Assembly (NCBI GenBank): GCA_963833885.1
Contig: CAWHZU010000036.1
Span: 1 to 64,000 of the forward strand
DNA: 64,000 nucleotides
DNA from: JASHPR01 sp963833885
Lineage (GTDB): Bacteria > Actinomycetota > Actinomycetes > Streptosporangiales > Streptosporangiaceae
Reading direction: 5' to 3'
Part shown: piece by piece, positions 52,918-61,643 of the stretch
Layout of the letters: every line of letters starts with the position of its first letter
How positions within the stretch are numbered: position 1 is the stretch's first letter
Position numbers and translations under genes: made by a program
The notes under the pieces: model-generated
Seen by the model: only the letters and a program-made list of their open reading frames with translations
The model's database searches: none
Told to the model about the DNA's origin: nothing

Positions 52918-53766
52918 ATGCGGCACGGCGTCGTATTGTTCAGCAGCGATCGCGGGATCACCCCCGCTCACGCTGCCGCGGCGGCGGAAGCGGCCGGCTT
53001 CGCCTGCTTCTATGTGCCCGAGCACACCCACATCCCGGTCCGGCGCGATGCGGTGCACCCGGGCACCGGAACCGCCGAGCTGCCGGACGACCGGTACCTG
53101 CGCACGCTGGACCCCTGGGTGGCGCTGAGCATGGCCGCCGCGGTCACCAGCACTATCCGGCTCGGCACCGCAGTCGCGCTGCCCGCCGAGCACGACCCGA
53201 TCACGCTGGCCAAGACCATCGCCTCGCTCGACCATCTGTCCGGTGGCCGGGTCGAGCTTGGCGTGGGTTTCGGCTGGAACACCGACGAGCTAGCCGACCA
53301 CGGGGTTCCGCCCGGGAAACGCCGCGCGGTGCTGCGCGAGCACCTGGTGGCGATGCGGGCGCTGTGGTCCCAGGAGGAGGCCAGCTACCAGGGCGAGTTC
53401 GTCCGCTTCGGCGCCTCGTGGGCGTGGCCCAAGCCGGTGCAGCCGCAGATCCCGGTGCTGGCCGGGGCGGGCGGGACCGACAAGACCTTCCGCTGGATCG
53501 CGAGCTGCGCCGACGGCTGGCTGACCACGCCGGGCGAGACCGACCTCGACGACAAGGTCGCGCTTCTGCACAAGGCCTGGCAGGAAGCCGACCGCGACGG
53601 CGAGCCCCGGGTCACGGCGCTGGCGGGCAAGCCGGACCCCGAACTGCTCGCGCACTGGGCCGACATCGGCGTGACCGACGTGGCATTCGGCCTGCCGGAC
53701 CGCTCCCCGGACGAGGTCGTCGGCTACCTCGGCCGGCTGGCCGGGCGCCTGGGCCTGGGGGCCTGA
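52918..53766 (+). CDS. LLM class F420-dependent oxidoreductase, copy 2
   Basis: 282 residues. It differs from copy 1 at four sites (S to A in RRDAVHPG, HA to ST in AVTSTIRLG, A to V in LREHLVAM). These lie outside the GGRVELGVGFGWNTDEL core. The ribosome-binding site AAAGGAG is retained. Confidence 0.9.
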   Translation: MRHGVVLFSSDRGITPAHAAAAAEAAGFACFYVPEHTHIPVRRDAVHPGTGTAELPDDRYLRTLDPWVALSMAAAVTSTIRLGTAVALPAEHDPITLAKTIASLDHLSGGRVELGVGFGWNTDELADHGVPPGKRRAVLREHLVAMRALWSQEEASYQGEFVRFGASWAWPKPVQPQIPVLAGAGGTDKTFRWIASCADGWLTTPGETDLDDKVALLHKAWQEADRDGEPRVTALAGKPDPELLAHWADIGVTDVAFGLPDRSPDEVVGYLGRLAGRLGLGA

Positions 53767-53767
53767 C

Positions 53768-55279
53768 GTGGCGGCCCCGGCGACCACGGCTCCGCTCCCG
53801 CTCGCCAGCCTCCCCCGGCCGCGGTTGCTGATCGGCGGCGAGCTGCGCGGCGCGGCCGACGGGGCCGAGTTCCCGATCGAGAACCCGGCCACCGGCGAGC
53901 TCATCGGCCACGCGCCCGACGCCGGCGCCACCGACTCGGACGCGGCCATATCGGCCGCCCGCGCCGCGTTCCAGGAAACGGCCTGGGCCACCGACACGGC
54001 GCTGCGGTCCCGCTGCCTGCGGCAACTGAAGGCGGCGCTGGACGCGGACTTCGAGACGCTGCGCGCGATCACGATCGCCGAGGCCGGCGTGCCCCGGCTG
54101 TGGACCGACGGACCGCAGCTGCGGATGCCCGTCGACGGGCTTGACTACCTGGTCAAACTGGTGGACGGGTACGAGTGGGAGCAGGATCTCGGCCTCGCCG
54201 CGCCGCTCGGCATCCGCACCCAGCGGCGCGTCTGCCGGGAACCGGCCGGCGTGGTCGCGGCGATCACGCCGTGGAACTTCCCGAATCAGATCAACCTGGC
54301 CAAGCTCGGCCCGGCGCTCGCGGCCGGCTGCACGGTGGTGCTCAAGCCGGCCCCGCAGACGCCGTGGACCGGCGCCGAGCTCGGCCGGCTGATCGCCACG
54401 CAGACCGACATCCCGCCGGGTGTGGTGAACGTGCTCACCGCCAGCGGGGCCGCCGCCGCCGAGGCGCTCACGGACGACCCCCGGGTGGACATGGTCTCGT
54501 TCACCGGCTCGACCGCGACCGGCCGGCGGGTGATGGCTGCCGCTGCGCCGACGCTGAAGCGGGTCTTCCTCGAGCTCGGCGGCAAGTCGGCGGCCGTGGT
54601 GCTGGACGACTACGACCTGGCCGCCGCCGCCGCGCTCACCGCGTTCAGCGTGTGCATACACGCGGGCCAGGGGTGCGCGCTGACCACCCGGCTGATCGTG
54701 CCGCGTGACCGGTACGACGAGGCCGTCGCCGCCTGCGCGCAGGCCATGCGCGGGGTGACGGTCGGCGACCCGGCCGACGCCAGCACGGTCTGCGGGCCGG
54801 TGATCTCCGCCGCGCAGCGGGACCGGGTCGAGTCGTATCTCCGCTCGGCCGCCGCGGACGGCGGGAGCTTCGCGTGCGGTGGCGGCCGTCCCGCCGGGCG
54901 GGAGGCCGGGTACTGGATCGAGCCGACGGTCATCGCCGGGCTGGACAACGCCGCGCGCGCGGCCCGCGAGGAGATCTTCGGGCCGGTCCTGGTCGTTCTG
55001 CCGCACGACGGCGACGACCACGCGGTCGCGCTCGCCAACGACTCCCCGTACGGCCTGTCCGGCGCAGTGTTCGGCGGCAACCTCAGCCGGGCGCGCGCCG
55101 TTGCGTCGCGCATCCGGTCCGGCACGATCGGCATCAACGGCGGCGTCTGGTACTCGCCGGACGTGCCGTTCGGCGGCTATAAGCAGTCCGGCACCGGCCG
55201 GGAAATGGGCGTGGCCGGGTTCGAGGAGTACCTGGAGATCAAGTCGATCGCGTTGCCGGCCGGACAGGGACCATCATGA
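53768..55279 (+). CDS. aldehyde dehydrogenase, copy 2
   Basis: 503 residues with intact catalytic Cys (HAGQGCALTTR) and Glu (LELGGKSA). Five differences from copy 1, in GGELRGAADG, ATDSDAAISAAR, TDTALRSR and VKLVDGYE, all in the first 150 residues. Start codon GTG. Confidence 0.94.
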   Translation: MAAPATTAPLPLASLPRPRLLIGGELRGAADGAEFPIENPATGELIGHAPDAGATDSDAAISAARAAFQETAWATDTALRSRCLRQLKAALDADFETLRAITIAEAGVPRLWTDGPQLRMPVDGLDYLVKLVDGYEWEQDLGLAAPLGIRTQRRVCREPAGVVAAITPWNFPNQINLAKLGPALAAGCTVVLKPAPQTPWTGAELGRLIATQTDIPPGVVNVLTASGAAAAEALTDDPRVDMVSFTGSTATGRRVMAAAAPTLKRVFLELGGKSAAVVLDDYDLAAAAALTAFSVCIHAGQGCALTTRLIVPRDRYDEAVAACAQAMRGVTVGDPADASTVCGPVISAAQRDRVESYLRSAAADGGSFACGGGRPAGREAGYWIEPTVIAGLDNAARAAREEIFGPVLVVLPHDGDDHAVALANDSPYGLSGAVFGGNLSRARAVASRIRSGTIGINGGVWYSPDVPFGGYKQSGTGREMGVAGFEEYLEIKSIALPAGQGPS

Positions 55280-56898
55280 ACATGGACGTGAACGTCGCCG
55301 ACCTGGTCGCGGCCGTCGGGGACGCGCTGCCGGACCGGTGCGCGCTGGTGTGCGACGGGGACCGGCTCAGCTACCCGGAACTGACCGCCCGCAGCAACCA
55401 GGTCGCCCAGCACCTCGCCGCCGCGGGCCTGGCGCCGGACGAGCCGGTCGGCCTGTACCTGCTCAACTCCACGGCGTACATCGAGGCGCTGCTCGGCTGC
55501 ATGGTCGCACGCACCATCCCGGTCAACATCAACTACCGGTACACCGGGCACGAGCTGGCGCAGTTGCTCGGCAGCGCGCGGCTGGCGGGGCTCGTGGTCG
55601 ACGCCGAGCACGCCTGGCTGGCGTCGGCCGTCGCGCCGTCCTGCCCCACCCTGCGGCACGTGGTCATCACCGGGCGCGATCCGGCTCAGCCGCCGCCGCG
55701 CTTCCCTGACCAGGTCACGGTCGTCGACTACGCTCCGGCAGTCGCGGCCGCGCCGGCCAGCCGGCCGGACAACGGGCGCAGCGGCGGCGACAAGCTGATC
55801 ATCTACACCGGCGGCACGACCGGGCTGCCCAAGGGTGTGCTGTGGCGGCACGAGGACTTCTTCTTCGCTGCGCTGGCCGGCGGCAACCACTACGGCCCGC
55901 CGCGGCAGAGCGTGGACGAGATCATCACGGCGGCCGCCGAGGTGCCCGCGGCCGGCTACGTCATCACCGCTCCGATGATGCACGGCGCCGGGACCTACAC
56001 GCTGTTCTCCGCGTTCCTGCTCGGCGCGACGGTCGCGCTGTCCCGCAAGTTCGACGCCGCGACGGCGCTGCGGCAGGTCAAGGCCGAGCGCGCGATGGTG
56101 CTGCAGGTGGTCGGCGACGCGATGGCCCGGCCGATCGCCGACGAGCTGGCCGCCCGGCCCGGCGAGTACGACCTGTCCTCGCTGCTGGTCCTCGGCTCCG
56201 GCGGCGCGCTGCTGTCGGCGCCGGTGCGCGAGCAACTGCACGCCCTGCTGCCGAACGTGTACATCACCGACCGGTTCGGCGCCTCGGAGACTGGTTCCGA
56301 CGGCGAGCTCAGCGGGGACCTTGGCAGCCAGCCGCGGCTGGCGCACGCCGGCAACGTGCACGTTCTCGACGAGTCGCTGCGGCCGGTGCCACCGGGCGGG
56401 ACCGGGCGGCTGGCCAAGTCGGGCCACGTGCCACTGGGCTACTTCGGCGACGAGGCCGCCACCCGGGCCACGTTCCCGGTCCTGGCCGGGGTCAGGTACG
56501 CGCTGCTCGGCGACCTGGCCAGGGTCGCGGAGGACGGGTCGATCGAGGTCCTCGGCCGGGGCTCCACGTGCATCAATACCGGCGGCGAGAAGGTGTTCCC
56601 CGAGGAGGTCGAGCAGGCGCTCAAGAGGCACCCCGCGGTGCTGGACGCCGTCGTGGCCGGGGTACCGGACGAGCGCTTCGGCGAGCGGGTCGCCGCCGTG
56701 GCCGGGCTGCGGCCCGGCATGTCCGCGACCGAGGAGGAACTGCGCGCGCACTGCCGGGCGACGATCGCCGGGTACAAGGTGCCCGCCCGGATCGAGTTCG
56801 TGCCGTCGGTCGTGCGCTCGCCGTCCGGCAAGGCGGACTACCGGTGGGCACGCGCCGTGCTCACCGGCACAGATGACGCCGGAGGGGCCGGAACGTGA
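55276..56898 (+). CDS. FadD19-like steroid-side-chain acyl-CoA synthetase, copy 2
   Basis: 540 residues, signature IIYTGGTTGLPKGVLWRHE intact. Nine differences from copy 1, among them HALLPNVYI for HAVAPNVYI just before the ITDRFGASETGSDG acyl-binding motif, and LKRHPAV for LKGHPAV. This is the most diverged ligase region of the pair and the best candidate for altered substrate choice. Confidence 0.92.
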   Translation: MNMDVNVADLVAAVGDALPDRCALVCDGDRLSYPELTARSNQVAQHLAAAGLAPDEPVGLYLLNSTAYIEALLGCMVARTIPVNINYRYTGHELAQLLGSARLAGLVVDAEHAWLASAVAPSCPTLRHVVITGRDPAQPPPRFPDQVTVVDYAPAVAAAPASRPDNGRSGGDKLIIYTGGTTGLPKGVLWRHEDFFFAALAGGNHYGPPRQSVDEIITAAAEVPAAGYVITAPMMHGAGTYTLFSAFLLGATVALSRKFDAATALRQVKAERAMVLQVVGDAMARPIADELAARPGEYDLSSLLVLGSGGALLSAPVREQLHALLPNVYITDRFGASETGSDGELSGDLGSQPRLAHAGNVHVLDESLRPVPPGGTGRLAKSGHVPLGYFGDEAATRATFPVLAGVRYALLGDLARVAEDGSIEVLGRGSTCINTGGEKVFPEEVEQALKRHPAVLDAVVAGVPDERFGERVAAVAGLRPGMSATEEELRAHCRATIAGYKVPARIEFVPSVVRSPSGKADYRWARAVLTGTDDAGGAGT

Positions 56899-58103
56899 CG
56901 CTGCCGCCGCCCGGGCTCCGCATCGACCTGATGAGCGGGGAGTTTTTCGGCTCCGAGCCGTTCGGCGCCTATGCGTGGATGCGGGAGCACGCGCCCGCCT
57001 ACCACGACGAGGGCAACGACCTGTGGGCGCTGACCCGCTACGCCGACGTGAAGGCGGCCGGCACCGACCCCGCGGTGTTCTCGAACGCCGGGGGCATCCG
57101 GCCCAAGTTCCCGCCGCTGCCCATGATGATCGACTTCGACGCGCCGGAACACAGCCGGCGCCGCAAGCTGGTCAGCGCGGGCTTCACCCCGCGCCGGGTC
57201 AAGGCGCTGGAAGAGCACGTCCGCGCCGTGTGCGACGACGCGATCGACGCGGTCTGCGAGCGAGGTGAATGCGACTTCGTGCGGGACATCGCCGCGCCGC
57301 TGCCGCTCAACATGATCGGCGACCTGCTGGGCATCGGCCGCGGCAACCGGCCGGCCCTGCTGCGCTGGTCGGAGGACATGCTCAGGTCGCAGGGCTCGCC
57401 GGACCCGGACGGCATGCAGGCCGCGATGCAGGCCTTCATCGAGTACGAGGCCTACATGGAGCCGGTGTTCGCCGACCGGCGCCGGACCGGGGCTGACGGC
57501 GACCTGGTCGGCGCGCTCGTGCACGCCGAGATCGACGGCGACAAGCTGGACCACGACTCGCTCGTCTACGAGTCGCTGCTGATCCTCATCGGCGGCGATG
57601 AGACCACCCGGCACGTTCTGTCCGGCGGCATGCTGGCGCTGCTCGAAGACCCGCCGCAGCTCGAACGGCTGCGCGCCGACCCCGGCCTGCTGCCGGTGGC
57701 CGTGGAGGAGATGCTGCGCTGGGTGAGCCCGATCAAGGACATGGCCCGCACCACGACCCGGCCGGTCGAGCTGCACGGCGCGCGGATCCCGGAAGGCGCG
57801 GAGGTAATGCTGATCTATCCCGCTGCCAACCGTGACGAGGCCGTCTTCGACCGGCCCGAGACGTTCGACGCGGCGCGGGAGCCGAACCCGCATCTGGCGT
57901 TCGGCTTCGGCGCCCACTTCTGCCTGGGCAACCAGCTGGCCCGGCTGGAGCTGCGGGTCATGTTCGAGCAGCTGTTCACCCGGCTGCCCGATCTCGCCCT
58001 CGCCACCTCGGCGCCACTCCCCCGCCGAGCCTCGAACTTCATCAGCGGCCTGGAATCCATGCCGGTCACGTTCACCCCGCCCCGGCCAGTGACCACGACT
58101 TGA
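56895..58103 (+). CDS. CYP142-like cytochrome P450, copy 2 (native C-terminus)
   Basis: 402 residues ending in TFTPPRPVTTT, which is probably the ancestral C-terminus. Heme loop AFGFGAHFCLGNQLARLE and I-helix IGGDETTRH are intact. Differences from copy 1 include LLGIGRGN for LLGVDRGN, ADRRRTGADG for ADRYRTGADG, WVSPIK for WVTPIK after ExxR, and HGARIP for HGVRIP. The WVSPIK change is in a segment that lines the P450 active site (SRS5 region). Confidence 0.93.
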   Translation: MTLPPPGLRIDLMSGEFFGSEPFGAYAWMREHAPAYHDEGNDLWALTRYADVKAAGTDPAVFSNAGGIRPKFPPLPMMIDFDAPEHSRRRKLVSAGFTPRRVKALEEHVRAVCDDAIDAVCERGECDFVRDIAAPLPLNMIGDLLGIGRGNRPALLRWSEDMLRSQGSPDPDGMQAAMQAFIEYEAYMEPVFADRRRTGADGDLVGALVHAEIDGDKLDHDSLVYESLLILIGGDETTRHVLSGGMLALLEDPPQLERLRADPGLLPVAVEEMLRWVSPIKDMARTTTRPVELHGARIPEGAEVMLIYPAANRDEAVFDRPETFDAAREPNPHLAFGFGAHFCLGNQLARLELRVMFEQLFTRLPDLALATSAPLPRRASNFISGLESMPVTFTPPRPVTTT

Positions 58104-58137
58104 ACCGATGTTGGTCCGAAAATAGACTAGCGAGACC

Positions 58138-58143
58138 TATACT
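58138..58143 (+). promoter_or_regulatory. possible -10 element of the toxin-antitoxin operon
   Basis: TATACT lies 7 bases before the antitoxin ATG, so transcription would start at or very near the start codon. No convincing -35 is present at 17 bases. Flanking sequence is AT-richer than the neighbouring genes. Confidence 0.35.
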
Positions 58144-58150
58144 TCTAACC

Positions 58151-58450
58151 ATGAGCATAGCCGCGACGCCCGTGCCGCTATCTGAAGCCAAGGCCCGTCT
58201 GTCTGAGCTGGCCAGGCGAGTACGCCAGCAGCATGAGCGGATCACTCTGACTCGCAATGGGGAGCCAGAAGCGGTCTTGCTGTCGGTCGATGACCTTGAA
58301 GGCCTGGAGATGACCCTTGAGATCCTTGGCGACAGCGATACTGTCGCGCGTATCTCGGAGAGCCTGGCAGCACTAGGGCGCGGCGAGCCCGGTGCCGACA
58401 TGGCCACTGTCCGCCAGGATCTGGCACGGCGCCGAGCCACCGGGGCCTGA
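58151..58450 (+). CDS. Phd/YefM-type antitoxin
   Basis: 99 residues. VPLSEAKARLSELARRVRQQHERITLTRNGEPEAVLLSVDDLEGLEMTLEIL is the standard Phd/YefM N-terminal dimer and DNA-binding domain; the C-terminal tail that wraps the toxin follows. ATG of MSIAATP chosen rather than an upstream frame extension. It is immediately followed by a RelE-like toxin frame that overlaps its stop codon. Confidence 0.9.
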   Translation: MSIAATPVPLSEAKARLSELARRVRQQHERITLTRNGEPEAVLLSVDDLEGLEMTLEILGDSDTVARISESLAALGRGEPGADMATVRQDLARRRATGA

Positions 58451-58740
58451 CCATCGAACCAGAGAAGCGATACGAGGTCCGGTTCCAGCCTGCCGCAAGG
58501 CGAGCGATCTCCCAGCGGCTCCCGGAGAGCGTTGCCGCTGCCGTGCTCGAGTTTTGCGATGCCGCGCTCGCGGTCAACCCGCATCGCGTCGGCAAGCCGC
58601 TGTTCGGGCCCCTCGCCGGATGTCACGGTGCCCGGCGAGGCACCTACCGGATCGTCTACCGGATCGATGAAACCGCCCTCCTGGTACACGTCCTTGATAT
58701 CGACCACCGCTCGGAGATCTACCATCGCCCGCATCAGTGA
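58447..58740 (+). CDS. RelE/ParE-family toxin with a non-canonical start
   Basis: The frame reads KRYEVRFQPAARRAISQRLPESVAAAVLEF, then NPHRVGKPLFGPLAGCHGARRGTYRIVYRIDE and LLVHVLDIDHRSEIY, a full RelE-type fold of about 97 residues. No ATG, GTG or TTG occurs in frame between the upstream stop at 58,291-58,293 and position 58,543, which would delete the first strand. CTG at 58447 overlaps the antitoxin stop (CTGA) and is the best start candidate. Coordinates of the start are inferred. Confidence 0.7.
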   Translation: MTIEPEKRYEVRFQPAARRAISQRLPESVAAAVLEFCDAALAVNPHRVGKPLFGPLAGCHGARRGTYRIVYRIDETALLVHVLDIDHRSEIYHRPHQ

Positions 58741-58884
58741 CGACCATGATCTTCATGCCGCAGAATTGGTAGGCGTGGATGCTGGGCGCGCGTTTCCTGC
58801 TCGTTGCTCGCCCATATCAGGTCGAGCACCTGAGTGCAGCCGTCGCACAGTTTGAAGCTGTCGGCTGGGCCGGGGACTTCGACG

Positions 58885-59469
58885 TCACCAGCGGCCGATC
58901 GGCACGACGATGTCCCCCATCGTTTCCGTCACGGCCAGACTGTGCTGACGAGCAGTCATCGCGGCAGCAATGGCGTCTCGTTGGTCTTGGTTCGTGCGTA
59001 CGGGCACGCCACCAAGCCCAAGGGCTGCCAGTCCGTGCCGAGTCCAGACCGCGCGGGTCCGAGGACTTCGCTTGCCGTGCCAGCGAGTCCATGAGGCAGT
59101 CGGAAAAACCTCGATGACCTCAACGTCGTGAGCCGCAAGCGCTTGAAACAGAGCGAGCCCCTCGAGGATCCAGGCGTAGTAGGCGCTCGCGTGCACATGC
59201 TTTGCGTCGGGTGTCCAGCGGATGCCGCAGATCGACCTGGCGAGCTGAAGCTCGCCGTCGCGGGCAGTCCGTCCCTCGGGTGCGCAGCAGCACGGGCTGT
59301 CAATCGCGACGACGGCCGGCCGGTGCATCATGGCAAGGTCAATGACCTGCGTGCGCGTCAAGTGGCTCTGGAGCGCCAGAACCCGGCGCTCATCGATGAC
59401 CGCGACGTCGAAGCCCTTTCGCTTTCCACCCACATCAACGCCGACCCACGCAGTCACGTGACAAAGCAT
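58885..59469 (-). CDS. DUF429 family protein
   Basis: 194 residues. VGVDVGGKRKGFDVAVIDERRV at the N-terminus, VVAIDSPCC in the middle and EVIEVFPTASW and DQRDAIAAAMTA near the end match DUF429, an RNase H-like fold family of predicted nucleases. The acidic residues of VGVDVG, AIDSP and EVFP would form the metal site. Convergent with the toxin-antitoxin pair. Biological role unknown. Confidence 0.8.
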   Translation of the reverse strand: MLCHVTAWVGVDVGGKRKGFDVAVIDERRVLALQSHLTRTQVIDLAMMHRPAVVAIDSPCCCAPEGRTARDGELQLARSICGIRWTPDAKHVHASAYYAWILEGLALFQALAAHDVEVIEVFPTASWTRWHGKRSPRTRAVWTRHGLAALGLGGVPVRTNQDQRDAIAAAMTARQHSLAVTETMGDIVVPIGRW

Positions 59470-59631
59470 GCCCCCACTCCCGTACCGCCCGCACTCTGAA
59501 CGGTCGTACAGGATCTGCCATGTCCGTGGTTACCTCGGCGCGGTCGGCGCCACTGCCGAGCACGCTTAGAGCGAGACACCCGCCCGAATGATGGCGCCCG
59601 GTCGGCGGCAGAAAAGTGCAGGGTGTGGCCG

Positions 59632-60107
59632 TCAGGTGTCCAGCCGGAGAATCGTTTCTTCGATGTCCTCATTCCGTCCCGCGGCGAACGACTTCTCGGT
59701 CCCTATTGCCTTGAAGCCGCATTTTTGAAGGACGCAGAGTGAAGTGGCATTGTCGCTGCCTGCACGGGCGTACAGCGGCCGGGCGGTTACCAGTTCCAGG
59801 AGCAGCGCCAGGGACTGGGTCGCGATGCCCTTCCCCAGGCCGCGCGGTCGATCCAGTAGGTGACCTCGGTCTGGGCCCCGGCGGGGAAGCTGGCGATGCT
59901 TCCTGCGAGGTGTCCGTCGCAGATCACGGCCCTCAGCGTGATGTCCGGTGAGCTTCTCACCCTGGCCATGTGCGCGTCGAAGGCGTTCCGGTTGTCAGGG
60001 TCCTCGGGCGTGAAGGCAGCCATCCGGACGCCTTCCGGATCACGCATCTGCTCGAACAAGGTATCCAGATCCCGATCCTCTACCGGGCGCAGCGCGATAA
60101 CAGCCAC
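59632..60107 (-). pseudogene. GNAT family acetyltransferase with a frameshift
   Basis: The first part reads AVIALRPVEDRDLDTLFEQM to VTYWIDRAAWGR and then goes out of frame. In another frame the sequence resumes GKGIATQSLALLLELVTARPLYARAGSDNATSLCVLQKCGFKAIGTE, the acetyl-CoA-binding half, in blocks. One base is missing within 59,830-59,836 (GGGGAAGGG on the coding strand). An AGGAGG site precedes the GTG at 60,107. It is either a decayed gene or a homopolymer sequencing error. Confidence 0.8.
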
Positions 60108-60222
60108 ATGCACACCTCCTGCCATCCGCCCGGTCCGCGCGGAGCCTAACTGCCCCTGCCCTCGGCCTGCTCGTTAGGTGCGTGGGCACACTACCGGCGG
60201 CAGAGTAAACTGGCGAACTACT

Positions 60223-61122
60223 TTAGGCGAGCTGGCGGCGTAGGACTTCGTCTGTCGCCCGAGTCGCAAGCTCACTCTTATCTACCACCGCAATGAGGCG
60301 CCCGTCCGTAGTGAGCCCGGTGAAGCGATGCCGGCGTAGATTCACCTGGTATTGGAGCAAAGGGGTGAGCGGGCCGTGCGGCAGTGCCTCGGTATCTAGG
60401 TACGCCCCTAGCCAGCTCCTCAGGAGGTCACTCGTGACGATTTGCTTCGCCTGAGCTTCGTTCCAGTCAAACTTTGCGGGCCAGCTCATGAGGATACTCG
60501 TGATCTCAGTGTTCCGATCAAGCGGCGCATTGATATCACCGGCCAGCGCTGCCATGTTCCGCAGATCCCGGTAGTTCCGCTCGTATTGTGGGAATTTCTC
60601 TGCAAGTCTCTCGCGCGCAGCTTTGGGGTCAATCATTCCAACCCATATTTCCTCTTCCTGGGCGCGCACGAAAACTAGCCGTTCAACCGCCGTATAGTCT
60701 GTAGCTAGAGCGGCCACCAAGTAAACCCGCGTTGACCACCAATAGTCATTGTCGCGCAAGTTTAGCCGCAGCAACCTCGCATCAGCTTGTATAGCCGCCC
60801 GGAGATTTGCGTCCAATTCCGGCGATCCCGATGGTCCCATTTCTGCGATCGCCATGACAACTCGCGTGAGATCGACTTGAACAGGGACGGTGATCTGGGC
60901 GAGCGAAACCTCGACGGAAAATGCCTTGATCCCCGTAATGCGATCGCCGACCACAGCAATCAGGATGGGTGCAGCGGCAACTATCCCTGCCACCAGCGCG
61001 ACGGTGCCTGACACGCCGAAGCCCCAGCGCGCCACTATGGCAACGAGCCCGAATACCGCTACGATCGCATAGCCGACCGTAATGATCTTCGCCCGACGGT
61101 TGCGCATTAGTGCAGGAACCAT
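60223..61122 (-). CDS. uncharacterised protein with two N-terminal membrane helices
   Basis: 299 residues. Two helices near the N-terminus (IITVGYAIVAVFGLVAIVARW and VSGTVALVAGIVAAAPILIAVVG) are followed by a cytoplasmic part of about 230 residues with no motif I recognise, including DNDYWWSTRVYLVAALATDYTAVERLVFV and a C-terminal FTGLTTDGRLIAVVDKSELATRATDEVL. A GGAGGTG site precedes the ATG at 61,122, so the longer frame upstream is rejected. Base composition is less GC-rich than the flanking clusters, suggesting recent acquisition. Confidence 0.75.
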   Translation of the reverse strand: MVPALMRNRRAKIITVGYAIVAVFGLVAIVARWGFGVSGTVALVAGIVAAAPILIAVVGDRITGIKAFSVEVSLAQITVPVQVDLTRVVMAIAEMGPSGSPELDANLRAAIQADARLLRLNLRDNDYWWSTRVYLVAALATDYTAVERLVFVRAQEEEIWVGMIDPKAARERLAEKFPQYERNYRDLRNMAALAGDINAPLDRNTEITSILMSWPAKFDWNEAQAKQIVTSDLLRSWLGAYLDTEALPHGPLTPLLQYQVNLRRHRFTGLTTDGRLIAVVDKSELATRATDEVLRRQLA

Positions 61123-61643
61123 CGACACCTCCTGCGCACGAGTGTGCGCCTGCATCCCCGCATCCGTCCACCGACAGAGATGGCAAGGTACGCTGCGCGG
61201 CTTGTGCAGGCCGTTGGTCACGGCGCTCCGCTGCGTGACCCTGACGATCGTCGACGGTGACACGGACCCGCGCGCATCTACGTGAAAGCCATTTGCCGGC
61301 GGCGGGCATGAGCTGCGAACGCCGCCCGCCGCATCGCGTAAGCGGCTACCCCAGCCGGCCAGTGGCCCAACCGACTCGCAGCAGATGCGTACATTGCAGC
61401 GGGTGGGTGCTCAACTCGATAGTTAGTGCTTGGCGGCTTCCAGGTGACCAATCCGACTCATGCGACGTCGCCTGCCGGGCTTACAGCGTTTATAGGTCAG
61501 ACTTCGTCTTATGCCGTGGCGCTAGTGCGCAGGTCCTGGCCGCTTAGATGTAAGTTAGTTGCGGCACGCCCAGACATCAGAAGCCAAAGCGTGAAGGCTG
61601 TTGCCAGACGTTCGGCGCCGGTTGGCCTCTATGCTAAGGGACC
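61123..61643. other. 521-bp intergenic region
   Basis: No gene, RNA gene or repeat array is convincing. Composition is mixed, with AT-rich patches near 61,480-61,560 that could hold promoters for the rightward two-gene unit at 61,644. A short stem, GCGCAC/GTGCGC, is visible at about 61,135-61,148 near the start of the leftward gene. Confidence 0.4.

Larger units (their letters stand above)
48614..58077. repeat. tandem duplication, unit 2 (9,464 bp)
   Basis: Direct repeat of 39149-48613. Genes, order, strand and overlaps are the same. Nucleotide differences are sparse in the transporter and uncharacterised genes and more frequent in the catabolic genes, with clusters of changes in the P450 around 57,335-57,490. 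The copies are therefore real and have had time to diverge; they are not a simple assembly doubling. Confidence 0.97.

Noticed and set aside
39149..58077. Tandem repeat as a pure assembly duplication
   Set aside because: The copies differ by many substitutions, a one-base indel and distinct P450 C-termini, so they are different sequences. Collapse or misjoin can still be tested with long reads.
61123..61643. Possible RNA gene in the long intergenic region
   Set aside because: No cloverleaf, conserved riboswitch core or strong terminator could be seen by eye.
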